Assembly (NCBI GenBank): GCA_035307785.1
Contig: DATGHS010000550.1
Span: forward strand, 1-26,585
Length of the DNA: 26,585 nt
Reading direction: 5' to 3'
Source of the DNA: DATGHS01 sp035307785
Lineage (GTDB): Bacteria > Planctomycetota > Planctomycetia > Gemmatales > Gemmataceae
This document shows, piece after piece, positions 15,585-24,800 of the stretch. A program made the position numbers and the translations under genes. The notes beneath the pieces were generated by a model. That model searched no databases and was not told the DNA's origin. It saw only the letters and a program-made list of their open reading frames with translations. The first letter of the stretch is position 1, and every line of letters starts with the position of its first letter.

Positions 15585-17888
15585 TCATTTTTCCAATTGC
15601 ACTTTCAAGAACATACGCACATAGGTTTCTTGCCGCATGGTGCCGTCGAGGGGCGTGCCGAGCTTCAGGCGGGATACACAGCTGGGCTTGCCGGCCACGT
15701 CTTTCGCCGCCCCGTGTTCCTCGGCGACCTTGGCGACCAGGATGGCTTCTTCACCCGGCGGGTTGTCATCCGTCCGCAATCGCCACGATTGATCGTACTC
15801 GCGTACGCTGCCATTAAAGAATGATCCGGACCCAGCCTTCTGCAGCGCCTCGTGGAACATGAGCGAGCGCATGAAATGGCGAGCCGGCTCCGGGTCGGCG
15901 AAGTTACCGCTGACGTTGCGATAGTTGTTGCCGTAAGCCGGCGACAAATTCGTAAATCCGGTAGATGAAGTGAGCCAGGTCCTGAGGTCGATAATATCCT
16001 TCTTGGCCACGGCGATGCGCGTGCTGTTCCCGGCAGTAAGTGTGCCCAACGGGTACACGTTTTTGCCGTGGATCAAATAGACTTCCTGCAACGTCACCGG
16101 AAGTTTGTTGCTGATCTCGCCGTGGACTTCGTTCGCTTCGCGCGAGCCAAGATTCGCCTTGAGCGGCGGATTGGCCAGGTCGATGGGTGCTTGCCATGAC
16201 GCCTGGAATCCCTTGGTCGACCACACCTGGATGGGCACGTGGTCCATCCCCGCCGCTGCCGGCTCGTAGTCGTAGGAGCGCCGAAAGAGGCTCTGCCGGC
16301 CCTTGTTGGCACTTCCCATCCAGCTTACCAGCGGCATTGGCGGCGAATCCTTGCGCAAGCCCCAGCGCTCGGCCGGTTCCACGGTCACCGAGTAATTCTG
16401 AATTCGCGGGCTGAAGATGGAAAACCAGGTGTTGCCCTGCACCGTGGAAGTCTCCAGGTCAATGTCCACCAGGTCGAGCTTGTTGATCTTCTGATCGTGG
16501 CCTTTCAGCGAGTAGGCGGTGAAATAAGCCGCCGCGCTCACGCTGATCACCACGATCGGGAACGTCACCCACGTTAATTCCAGGCGCTTCACCACCTTCT
16601 TGAGCAGGAAGTAATCGAGCGGGCCGACCACCAAGATATACAGGAGAATGAAAAGCGCTACCCACCAGAACGAAATGACCGGCACGTTTTCAAACTCTTC
16701 CAGACTGCGCTGCATTTGCGACAGCAGTTCTGGATCGTTGGCGGCATGAGTCGAGCTGAAGAAGTCATCCTTCTGGACATTGGTCGCATAGGCGGGGCCG
16801 CTTTCTATCAGCAAGGTATTCCAGAACGCGGGCTGGCCCTTCCATTGCGTAAAGGGCGCTTGGTCGAGATCAAACGCGACGACCGTCACCCGGCCCAATC
16901 CGAAATTCGCCTGCGCTACCAATGGATATTTCTTCTGATGCAACAACGGAATGCGGACATTGCGGCCGGGCTTCGGTTCCATCTTCGCTATCAGCACCGG
17001 GCTTTTGCCCTTTGTGTCGGCCATTTCTTCGGTCGGTCCCGAGGTTTCCGCCCAGGCCGGCCGGATGGACGGGAAGGTAAGCGTGCCAGTTAGCTCGACG
17101 GGCAATACGGCCTTCAGGTCCGGCCGGTTGGCGAGCAACTGCTGATTGCTGCTGACGCTGATCACCAGCTTGCCGCCGCGTTGCACCCACTCAAGCAGCG
17201 CTCGCCGCCGCAGTTCGTTATCCAAAAGTCCATTCACAAACTCGGCATTCCCCGTGGTCAGAATCACGAGGTCCACCGTGTTGTAACCGAACCATTGTGT
17301 CGGCAACTCCGAGGCGTTGTCGATGGCGGCAATTTCCGATTGGCGAAATACCTTATCTTCCTGACCCGGAATGCGCAATCCGGAAAGACGCCGCCCCAGC
17401 GTCAGGTACAAGTAATCCGAAGGTTTCAGGGCCGAAGGCGTGAGTTCATACGGCTGACAAACATCTTTGCCGCCGGTGCGCAAGTACACCGTGACATTGC
17501 TATCCGGCTTCCCGGGCCGGGCATAGCTCACGACCTGAACCGTGGGGGCTTCGGCGGAGAATTCCACCGGGGGCAGCTTAATAGTGTAGTTGTTCAAGAT
17601 GTCGCTGCTGTCGGTCGTTTCCACCACCAACTCGGTCTCGTCGAGCTTGCCCTTGCCTTCGATCTCGACGAGCACCGGCGTCCACATGCCGGCCTTGTAC
17701 AGCGGGTAACGGCGCAATGGGTCGTCGTTGCCGGGCATCGGCCCCGGCTTGAGACCGACTTGCACGTTTTTTAGTTGCACTTTGAAGCGGCCGTCGCCGC
17801 CACCCGTGGGAGCGCGATTGCACGCCGACGCGAACAGGAGCAGGCAGCCGAGACTCGCTGCAAACGTGTAACGAAAGAGGTGACGCAT
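15585..17888 (-). CDS. Lipoprotein/membrane protein of an ABC-type envelope module (GATase-like plus two-helix domain)
   Basis: The protein has 767 residues from the ATG at 17888; a GTG at 17906 would add six. The N-terminus MRHLFRYTFAASLGC then LLLFASAC fits a lipoprotein signal (ASAC). An extracytoplasmic beta-rich part follows. A GATase1/DUF4350-like domain contains NTVDLVILTTGNAEF and RRALLEWVQRGGKLVISV. After about residue 405 come a hydrophobic helix (FWWVALFILLYILVVGPLDYFLLKK) and a second one (LTWVTFPIVVISVSAAAYF). The GPLDYFLL plus second-helix arrangement is a recurring one in bacterial membrane proteins encoded beside ABC ATPases. A long beta-rich C-terminal region lies beyond. A lipid anchor together with membrane helices is unusual. 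It precedes the ABC ATPase gene with a 67-bp gap. A GldG-like partner role is inference. Confidence 0.75.
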   Translation of the reverse strand: MRHLFRYTFAASLGCLLLFASACNRAPTGGGDGRFKVQLKNVQVGLKPGPMPGNDDPLRRYPLYKAGMWTPVLVEIEGKGKLDETELVVETTDSSDILNNYTIKLPPVEFSAEAPTVQVVSYARPGKPDSNVTVYLRTGGKDVCQPYELTPSALKPSDYLYLTLGRRLSGLRIPGQEDKVFRQSEIAAIDNASELPTQWFGYNTVDLVILTTGNAEFVNGLLDNELRRRALLEWVQRGGKLVISVSSNQQLLANRPDLKAVLPVELTGTLTFPSIRPAWAETSGPTEEMADTKGKSPVLIAKMEPKPGRNVRIPLLHQKKYPLVAQANFGLGRVTVVAFDLDQAPFTQWKGQPAFWNTLLIESGPAYATNVQKDDFFSSTHAANDPELLSQMQRSLEEFENVPVISFWWVALFILLYILVVGPLDYFLLKKVVKRLELTWVTFPIVVISVSAAAYFTAYSLKGHDQKINKLDLVDIDLETSTVQGNTWFSIFSPRIQNYSVTVEPAERWGLRKDSPPMPLVSWMGSANKGRQSLFRRSYDYEPAAAGMDHVPIQVWSTKGFQASWQAPIDLANPPLKANLGSREANEVHGEISNKLPVTLQEVYLIHGKNVYPLGTLTAGNSTRIAVAKKDIIDLRTWLTSSTGFTNLSPAYGNNYRNVSGNFADPEPARHFMRSLMFHEALQKAGSGSFFNGSVREYDQSWRLRTDDNPPGEEAILVAKVAEEHGAAKDVAGKPSCVSRLKLGTPLDGTMRQETYVRMFLKVQLEK

Positions 17889-17916
17889 GAATGACAACCG
17901 CCCCACGTTGTTTACA

Positions 17917-17937
17917 ACTCACCACTCACCACTCACC
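17917..17937. repeat. Three-copy ACTCACC/GGTGAGT heptamer tandem repeat
   Basis: ACTCACC is repeated exactly three times in the gap upstream of the lipoprotein gene (GGTGAGT on the minus strand). Tandem heptamers of this kind can expand or contract by slippage. Confidence 0.8.
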
Positions 17938-17941
17938 AAAA

Positions 17942-18241
17942 CTATGGTTTCTCCGCAGTTCCGCACACACACGGCGATCGACCGCAACCGGGGCAACCCG
18001 CACCATATTTCGCAGACATTGCCGCTTCTAAATCGACGTTGGCGATGTTCGCGAGCGTGACCAGCCAGGCCAGTACGTCGGCGAATTCCAGTACTTGCTC
18101 TTCCCGAGTTCCGCCACGCAATGCTGCCGACAGCTCGCCCACCTCTTCCATGAACCACATGAACGTGCCTTCCATGCCACGTGCGCCGTCTTTAGCTCCA
18201 TACATGGTACGAATCATATCCTGAAGTTGGTTCAAGGTCAT
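17942..18241 (-). CDS. MazG-like nucleotide pyrophosphohydrolase with Cys-rich tail
   Basis: The protein has 99 residues from the ATG at 18241; a TTG at 18256 would add five and is unlikely. The metal-binding helices are EEVGEL (E32, E33, E36) and EFADVLAW (E52, D55), matching the ExxE...ExxD pattern of the all-alpha NTP pyrophosphatase family. Such enzymes hydrolyse nucleoside triphosphates to monophosphates, often as house-cleaning; the substrate here is unknown. The C-terminus adds CPGCGRSPCVCG (C83, C86, C91, C93), a likely small zinc site not part of the core fold. The gene lies 25 bp after the TPR/peptidase gene and 53 bp before the lipoprotein gene. Confidence 0.8.
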   Translation of the reverse strand: MTLNQLQDMIRTMYGAKDGARGMEGTFMWFMEEVGELSAALRGGTREEQVLEFADVLAWLVTLANIANVDLEAAMSAKYGAGCPGCGRSPCVCGTAEKP

Positions 18242-18249
18242 AGTGCTAA

Positions 18250-18261
18250 GCCGCAAGCGGC
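18250..18261. repeat. GCCGC-AA-GCGGC palindrome in front of the MazG-like gene
   Basis: A perfect 5-bp GC stem around AA, within GCTAAGCCGCAAGCGGC. It lies in the 25-bp gap between the TPR/peptidase gene and the MazG-like gene. Confidence 0.6.
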
Positions 18262-18266
18262 AACAG

Positions 18267-20918
18267 TTAATCCTGCAACAATTTCTTGATGCGGGCGGCC
18301 TCGTCGTCCTTTTTTTGCGCTTTCAGCGCTTTGAAGAGGACGTCTTGCACTTCCTCATCCAGCAAGTCGATTTCCAGCGCGTCCTTGGCGACCTTCTCGG
18401 CCTCCGCGTTGCGGCCCTCAGCGAGCAGCATCTGGGCCAGCAACTTACGCTGGTCGAATTCGTCAGCATCCGTGGCCACCAGTTCCGTCAACACAGCGAT
18501 TCGCTTCGCCTTGTCGTCAGTCTTCTTGTACAGCCGGGCAAGTTCTTCGAGAAAGACCGGGTCATACGGGTCGACCTTCCGGCCCTGTTCGAACAACTCC
18601 GCAGCCTTGTCCAGCTTGCTGCCTTCCACATAGAGCCGGCCCAGTGCCAGGATCAAACCGGCATCCGGTTCGACTTTTTTTAGTGCCACCTCGAGGGCTT
18701 TGATGGCTTCGTCAGTGCGGCCCGCCTTTGCCTCCAGCTTGGCCAGCACGACCGCCGCCTTCGGGTGATCTTTTTGCTTGGCCAACACCGCCTCGGCTAG
18801 TTTGCGTGCCTCGGCCGGCTCACGGCTGAGCAGTCGCTCGGCCAACTTGGCGGCGATTTCGATATCTTCCGGATCCTTCTCGTGGGCCGCTTGCAATTCG
18901 CTCACTGTCATCGGTTTGCCGCTGGTTTTTGCAACCTTCATTCCTTTCACGACTTCATTCAGATACGCCCGGTAGCCTTTCTCGAAATCCGCCTTTTCCA
19001 CCTTGCAGACTTTTTTCAGCATGGCCGCATCATCCAGGCCGTCGATGTACGCGGCCAGCATTTGGCCCACGACCTTGTCGCCGTAAGTTTTCTTGGCGTA
19101 CTCGACGTAGAGCAAACTCTGGCAATAGGCCAGCGTCCATTCCAATTGATCCTTCGGCCGGACAAAGGCGAGCGTGATATTGTCCAGGTTGAGCAAGTCA
19201 TTCTTGGCGACGCGCTGGGCGAGCACCTGGTTCCACAGGGGCGGCCGGGGGAAGCCTTCATTGCTCACGGCCAGCCCCTCGGTGAGCCAATGCGGAACTT
19301 GCATGTCGGTTTGTTCGAGATTGAAGATGTGCACCAATTCGTGCCGCAGGACCCGGCCCCAGTTGAAAGGCTTGCGGATGCCTCTTCCCTTGGGCGATAC
19401 CATGGCAAACATGCGGCCGGTGCAGGCGCCGATCGTGTGCAAATCGGGCACGGCGATTACGCGACCGCTGAAAAACTCGTGATTGTTGAACACTTCGACC
19501 AGGATTGGCTCATTGGGCGCATAGGTGAATTGCTTGGAATAATTGTCGTAAAGCTGTTCCAGATAGTCAGCCATGTAACGAGCCAACACCGGATCGTTTT
19601 TCGGCGAATAGCGCAGCAGGAAGTGCGGCGTTTTGATCGTTTCGTATAGCTTCAGATGCTCGAGCACCTTGCGCGAGTTGGCGACGCGCACATTGAAGCG
19701 GTCCGCATTGAAGGCTTCATCCAGAACCTTGCTTGCTTCCGCCTCCTTACCCATCAACATGTACAGCAGGCCGAGTTCATCGCGTGGCCAGGGCATGTTC
19801 GGCCGCAGCGCGATCGCCTTCTTGTAATAACCCTCCGCCGTAGTCAGCAATTTGCGATGAGTGAGTGCGTTGCCGCATTCGTGGTACAGCAAGCCCGGCT
19901 TGGGATCGTAAGCCGTGACTTCTTTTTCCAGCTTTGCCAGTTCGTCCGCTTTGTGTTGAATGACATAAAGTCCAGCCAGCCGGCCCAGCACGTGCTCGTC
20001 GCGCGGGTTAACTTTGAGGGCTTCGTCGAGAAGCTCGCGCACCTTGACGAGATCTCCGGCCAATAACTGCAAATCTGCCTTGACCAGTAATGCGTCTACG
20101 AGCTTCGGGTTAATCTTCAGCGCCTGGTTTGCAAAATCCTCGGCTTCTTTCAGATCGAAGCGTTGCGAATGGGCGATCGCTTTGCCGACCAACGCTTCCG
20201 CCGCGCGCGGGTTGATCTTCAGCGCCTTATCGAAGGCAGACACCGCTTCGCCACGGTTGTATTTCTCCAGCAGCAGATTGCCAGCATACAGTTCGCCGAA
20301 CCAGTAATCCTTGTCGGCTTTCAGCACGTCGGAATAGACATCATTCAAGATAAAGTTGAATTGATCCGTGATGCTATGCCAGTTGGCGTTTTCGACACCG
20401 GCCAGACCCACGAGGCAAAGTTCTTCCGGGTCCTTGATATCCTTGTCGGCCTCGCTGCGAGCAGAGTAGGTTCGCACAAACCAACGGAATGCCTGATCGG
20501 CGTCCTCGAGTTTGCCGCGATCATTGAGCACGCGTGCCTTAATCCAGCGCGCCAGGAATTGCTCCGACTTCTTTTTGATGGCAGCATCAGCCGCGGCCTC
20601 GGCTTCGTCCCAGCGCCCGCGCAGATAAAGGAGTTCCGCATTGCGGGCCAGCAGTTCCTCATTGTCGGGCCGGTCCTTCAACGCTTTCTCAACGATTTCG
20701 AGCGCCTTATCGTATTCGCCCTGGCTTTGGAATGCCCGGCTCCAGCCCACGAACACTGCCGGCTTCGCATTATCTGCTTTCGCTAGCTCCGCGTATGCGG
20801 CACGAGCCTCCTCGTAGTTGCCGTGCAACCAGCGCGCGCGAGCTTCCTGAAGCGTGGCATCCTGGGCCGGCAACGAGGCAGGTAAAGCCAAAAGCAAAAC
20901 GATAGCAGACCAGCGCAT
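18267..20918 (-). CDS. Exported TPR protein with peptidase-MA-like (HExxH) metalloprotease domain
   Basis: The protein has 883 residues from the ATG at 20918. Frames upstream to 20945 and 21014 are open but lack a ribosome-binding site; GGAGGAA lies 7 nt before 20918. The signal peptide is MRWSAIVLLLALPASLPAQ. Many TPR helix pairs cover about 20-420 (for example WLHGNYEEARAAYAELAKAD, then GEYDKALEIVEKALKDRPDN). A gluzincin-type domain then shows HELVH (H526, E527, H530) and the third ligand E547 in WLTEG. A second TPR block runs from about 660 to the end. The enzyme would be a periplasmic zinc peptidase with protein-binding repeats on both sides; its substrate is unknown. It is the gene before mazG-like in the minus-strand run. 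Confidence 0.85.
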   Translation of the reverse strand: MRWSAIVLLLALPASLPAQDATLQEARARWLHGNYEEARAAYAELAKADNAKPAVFVGWSRAFQSQGEYDKALEIVEKALKDRPDNEELLARNAELLYLRGRWDEAEAAADAAIKKKSEQFLARWIKARVLNDRGKLEDADQAFRWFVRTYSARSEADKDIKDPEELCLVGLAGVENANWHSITDQFNFILNDVYSDVLKADKDYWFGELYAGNLLLEKYNRGEAVSAFDKALKINPRAAEALVGKAIAHSQRFDLKEAEDFANQALKINPKLVDALLVKADLQLLAGDLVKVRELLDEALKVNPRDEHVLGRLAGLYVIQHKADELAKLEKEVTAYDPKPGLLYHECGNALTHRKLLTTAEGYYKKAIALRPNMPWPRDELGLLYMLMGKEAEASKVLDEAFNADRFNVRVANSRKVLEHLKLYETIKTPHFLLRYSPKNDPVLARYMADYLEQLYDNYSKQFTYAPNEPILVEVFNNHEFFSGRVIAVPDLHTIGACTGRMFAMVSPKGRGIRKPFNWGRVLRHELVHIFNLEQTDMQVPHWLTEGLAVSNEGFPRPPLWNQVLAQRVAKNDLLNLDNITLAFVRPKDQLEWTLAYCQSLLYVEYAKKTYGDKVVGQMLAAYIDGLDDAAMLKKVCKVEKADFEKGYRAYLNEVVKGMKVAKTSGKPMTVSELQAAHEKDPEDIEIAAKLAERLLSREPAEARKLAEAVLAKQKDHPKAAVVLAKLEAKAGRTDEAIKALEVALKKVEPDAGLILALGRLYVEGSKLDKAAELFEQGRKVDPYDPVFLEELARLYKKTDDKAKRIAVLTELVATDADEFDQRKLLAQMLLAEGRNAEAEKVAKDALEIDLLDEEVQDVLFKALKAQKKDDEAARIKKLLQD

Positions 20919-20925
20919 GCCGGGG

Positions 20926-20932
20926 TTCCTCC
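20926..20932 (-). promoter_or_regulatory. Ribosome-binding site fixing the start at 20918
   Basis: GGAGGAA on the minus strand, 7 nt before the ATG. It decides against the longer in-frame starts at 20945 and 21014 and places a signal peptide at the N-terminus. Confidence 0.8.
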
Positions 20933-20991
20933 GCACAAAAGCCATAGCATCAGGGTAGCGGGGAACATGGGCCGATGCAAGCAGATGGGCT

Positions 20992-21035
20992 CGCCGCAAA
21001 CAAAAACGCCACAAGCAACCTTGTCGCTTGCGGCG
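20992..21035. repeat. Nested inverted repeat between the small secreted protein and TPR/peptidase genes
   Basis: CGCCGCAA (20992-20999) pairs with TTGCGGCG (21028-21035). Inside the loop, ACAAG (21011-21015) pairs with CTTGT (21019-21023) around CAAC or a similar short loop. It lies just after the minus-strand gene ending at 21056 and may shape its transcript end. Confidence 0.6.
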
Positions 21036-21055
21036 GCCTGAAGGCGAATTCCCAC

Positions 21056-21601
21056 TTACGGCTTCTTATCCGGCTTTTTCGCCTGGTCCTGGGGATGTGG
21101 GGGCGGCTCGGATTCGATGATGATCTTCGAGACGTACAGCTTATTTGCGTCTTCGCCCTTGGCGCCTTTCAACTTGACGAGGTGCAAGCTAACAGTCTGG
21201 CCAGTGTGCAGGTCGCTCGGGCTGGCTTCGTATCCCACGCCACCCTTGCCTTTGAGCTTCTGCAACTCTTCGGACGTATACGCGATCTTCTTTCCCTTCT
21301 CATCCAGCTTCGGCGGCAGGTGCCGTTGGCGAATGACCACGTCGGAGGTAAAGGTTAGCTCATCGTCTTGTGTGGTAGCTTGTGGGCGCTTGGCGTTGCC
21401 CTTGTACCCTTGCACTTTGATCGAGACCGAGTTGCTACTAGCCCCCGAAATGACCACCGTGACGTCGTTTACCGACACGTAGCTGGAAGCCGACGGGCTT
21501 TCCTTCGGCTCTTTCGAATCCTTCTTTTCATCAGCCGCAAAGACGTTGAAGGCAAGTCCAAGCGAGACGAGCATGGCACCCAGGAAAGAAACAGACCGCA
21601 T
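21056..21601 (-). CDS. Small exported protein, planctomycete-type, unknown function
   Basis: The protein has 181 residues from the ATG at 21601, preceded by GGGAG. The reading frame stays open to 21685, but only the shorter form starts with a signal peptide (MRSVSFLGAMLVSLGLAFN then VFAADEKK, with AxA-type cleavage near FAA). A Lys/Ser-rich stretch follows. Residues 45-165 are beta-rich: SYVSVNDVTVVISGASSNSV and ELTFTSDVVIRQRHLPPKLD are recognisable segments. The C-terminus is Pro/Lys-rich (PPPHPQDQAKKPDKKP). No catalytic motif. The gap to the P-type ATPase gene upstream is 236 bp, so it probably has its own promoter, which I could not locate with confidence. Confidence 0.72.
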   Translation of the reverse strand: MRSVSFLGAMLVSLGLAFNVFAADEKKDSKEPKESPSASSYVSVNDVTVVISGASSNSVSIKVQGYKGNAKRPQATTQDDELTFTSDVVIRQRHLPPKLDEKGKKIAYTSEELQKLKGKGGVGYEASPSDLHTGQTVSLHLVKLKGAKGEDANKLYVSKIIIESEPPPHPQDQAKKPDKKP

Positions 21602-21837
21602 TGCTTTTGCTCCCAACCTAAAAGAAGAGAGGATATTCCAGGGCCGGTTAGACCTATACCTATTGGACGCGTTCAAAACCCACAAGTTCCGGCAGAAGGC
21701 GACGCACGAGGCCTGCGCGAGCGGTGCATCTTAGTCAACAATCCAAGTTTCCGGAACATCTGCTAGAAGGCGCCGCTACAGTTTACTAAGTCCGCAATAG
21801 ATGGCGAAAACATTAGCAAAAGCAGAAAAAAAGCCTT
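21602..21837. other. Intergenic region between the P-type ATPase and small secreted protein genes
   Basis: Both flanking genes are on the minus strand. A TATAGG hexamer near 21655 follows a TTGAAC but with only a 12-nt spacer, so it is not a credible promoter. Just past the ATPase stop codon there is a T-tract on the minus strand (A-tract at about 21825-21832 on the plus strand) without a strong stem. Confidence 0.35.
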
Positions 21838-24800
21838 TTATTTCTTGGGACTGCCAAACCAATCGGGCTTGATGCGTTGGTACACCCATTTGCAGGCATG
21901 GCCGAAAATCAAGACCGTCGAAGTCAACACTGCAAGCGCCAACCAGTCGGTCCAATTCAGTCGCTCGACGCGAAAGATTGCTCCACCCAAGGTAGTGATC
22001 AAAAACTGGCCAAGCACCGTCAGGCCGGCAATCATCAGGAATGCGCGGTTTTGAAGTAAACCGGCGAAACCGCTACGGCCCGGCGTCAATGAGCGGCAAT
22101 TCACCAGGTTCCACACCTGAAACCAGACGTAGGTGCTGAAAAAGACGCTTACTTGGCGGACATTCAGCGGCGCAAACTCCCATTGGTCAGGATTCGGCCC
22201 GCTGCCGGCTGCGAACCATTGGCCATATTGCATGCCCAATAGCATCCGAATCATCGCCACGACAAAGAATGCCGCAGTTGAAAAGAGCGTGAACGCCATT
22301 GCTCGCGTGACAATGTTATCGTTCTTCCGTTTCGGCTTCATTTTCATGAGGCCTGGCTGCGGCGGCTCGGAGCAAAGCGCGATCGAGGCGAAGGTGTCCA
22401 TTACGACATTGATCCAGAGAAGTTGCAGGACGGTGAACGGCGGGCGGATGTTGAGAAATGGCCCCAAGAAGGCAATCGTAAGAGCGCTCACGTTGATCGT
22501 GAGCTGAAATTGCAGAAAGCGCTGAATGTTTTCATACAGCGACCGGCCCCAAAGCACCGCCTTGACGATGGTCGCGAAGGAATCGTCGAGCAAAACGATC
22601 TTGCTGGCTTCCTTGGCGACCTCGGTTCCGGTCAGCCCCATCGCTAATCCCACGTCGGCTTTTTTCAACGATGGCGCATCGTTAGCGCCGTCGCCGGTCA
22701 TCGCGACGACTTCATTCTGTTCCTGCAACAACCGGACCAGGCGCAGTTTATCCAGGGGCAGCGCACGGGCCAGCACGCGGAGTCGTGGGAGCAGTTCCTT
22801 CACTTGCTCGTCGGAAAGCGCATTGAATTCCTGGCTGGTAAGCACTACAGGTTCCGCTATATCCAGCAAGCCGATCTCGCCGGCGACGGCGCGCGCGGTG
22901 CTCGGGTTGTCGCCCGTGATCATTTTCACGTCGATCCCGGCGTCGCGGCATTGCTGCACCGCTTCCGGCACGTCGTCGCGCAGCGGATCGCGAATTGCAA
23001 CCAAGCCGACAAAAACGAGACCATGCTCCAGTTGCTGCCGGCGGGAGTGCAGAAGTTTATGCTCCATCGGCGTATCGGCCGGAAGAAGCGAATAGGCGAA
23101 AGCCAGTGTACGCATCGCCTGGCCGGCAGCGGCTGAAAGCGCTTCGTCCAGCAAGGCACGCGCTTCGGTCGTCCATCGTTGCGGTGAACCATCGGCATTC
23201 AGATAGTGCGTCGATTGCTCGACGACCCGTTCCGGCGCGCCTTTGACCAATACGGCCAATTTCGATCCGTACTGGATGACGGTTATCATCCGCTTGCGCT
23301 CCGAGGAAAAATGGACCTGATAAATCGGCGGAAACTGCAGCCGGAGCGCTTGATATTCCAACCCGTTTTCATGCAGCCAGAGCAATAGCGCGCCTTCGGT
23401 CGTGTTGCCGAAGGCTGCAGGCTTGCCACTTTCGGTCGCGGTCAAATGCGCGGTGGAATTGACCGCCGCAATCAGTGCGATCCAATCGAGCGGCTCACCG
23501 TTTCGCGGCCAGGGTGGGGCACTGTCGAGGACCGGCCAGCCGGGTTGGCCACGATTAGACGTTTGCCCGGCGAAGAAAAGCCGAGTCACTTGCATCTTGT
23601 TCTGCGTCAGCGTGCCGGTCTTGTCGGTGCAGATTATGGTGGCCGAGCCGATGGTTTCGCAAGCGATTAGTTGGCGAACCAGCGCGTTGGCACGCGTCAT
23701 CTTGCGCATGGCCAAGGCGAGCGCTATGGTCACACTCATGGGCAGCCCCTCCGGAACCGCGACCACGATGATGATGACCGTGTACATGATGGCGTCAAGT
23801 AATTTGCCGGCCACGTCGAGCAGTTGGATGCGATCAGCCGGGAAAAAAATCTCGTGCTGAAGCAGACCGCGGACAATTAGAGCCAGGAAAATAAGGCCAG
23901 CGGCCACGTATCCGACCCTACTAATGAGACGGGCCAAATCTGCGAGTTTTTGTTGCAGCGGCGTGAGCGTTTTGGAGATTGTTAGCTTTTGCTGAACTCG
24001 ATTCGCGCTGCCCTCCGCCAAGGCTTCATCGGCCGCGAGATGCCGGGCGATCTGGCCAACCATCGTTTTATCGCCGACTTCGGTCACGATCATTTGCCCG
24101 ACGCCGTCGACGACTTGGGTGCCCCGATACAGACATTCCGGTTCGCCGGGCCCGTCATTCGTATTCTCTTGCACTCTTGGCGCTTTGAGTACCGGTTCGG
24201 TCTCGCCGGTGAGCAGCGCTTGATCGATGCTCAGCTCGGAAGCACGCACCACGCGGCCGTCAGCTGGAACTTCGTCACCGGTTTCCAGTGTAACCAGATC
24301 GCCGACAACGATTTCCTCGATGGGCATCGTGGTCATCGCGCCCGCTCGCGTGACTTTCACCAGAATCGCTTCTTTGCCGGCATTCAGTGCTTCGAATTCG
24401 CGGTCGCTGCGGTATTCGCTGAGAAAGGACACGCCGGTGGCGAGGATCACCGCGACCATCACGGCCAGGCCTTCATACGCCGGATGGCCCAACGCCGCGC
24501 TTTGTGCCGCGCAGAGAATGGCCAGCGCGAACATACAGGCTGGCGCCCACGCGCGGAGCCTCGGAACGGCAAAGGCCACGCCCAGCGCAACCGCGACGAG
24601 CACCAGCGCGTCGAAGCCGATGATGGAATGGGCGCGAAATAACTCAACGATGATCGAGAGGAGAGCGGCGGCGAGGAGGATCTTGATGATGGGCTCGTCG
24701 AGCTTCGCCAGGAACTTGCGCCAGGCCGGCTCACGTGGCAGGGGGATAAGTGCGTTGGCGCCGAAGAGTTGGGCGCTTTGCTGACTCGCTTCATGCGACA

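Noticed and set aside
20919..21014. Longer N-termini for the TPR/peptidase gene (starts at 20945 or 21014)
   Set aside because: A GGAGGAA site and a clear signal peptide both point to 20918; the extension would hide the signal.
21825..21837. T-tract after the P-type ATPase stop codon as an intrinsic terminator
   Set aside because: The AAAAGGCTTTT stretch cannot form a stable stem with a usable loop.
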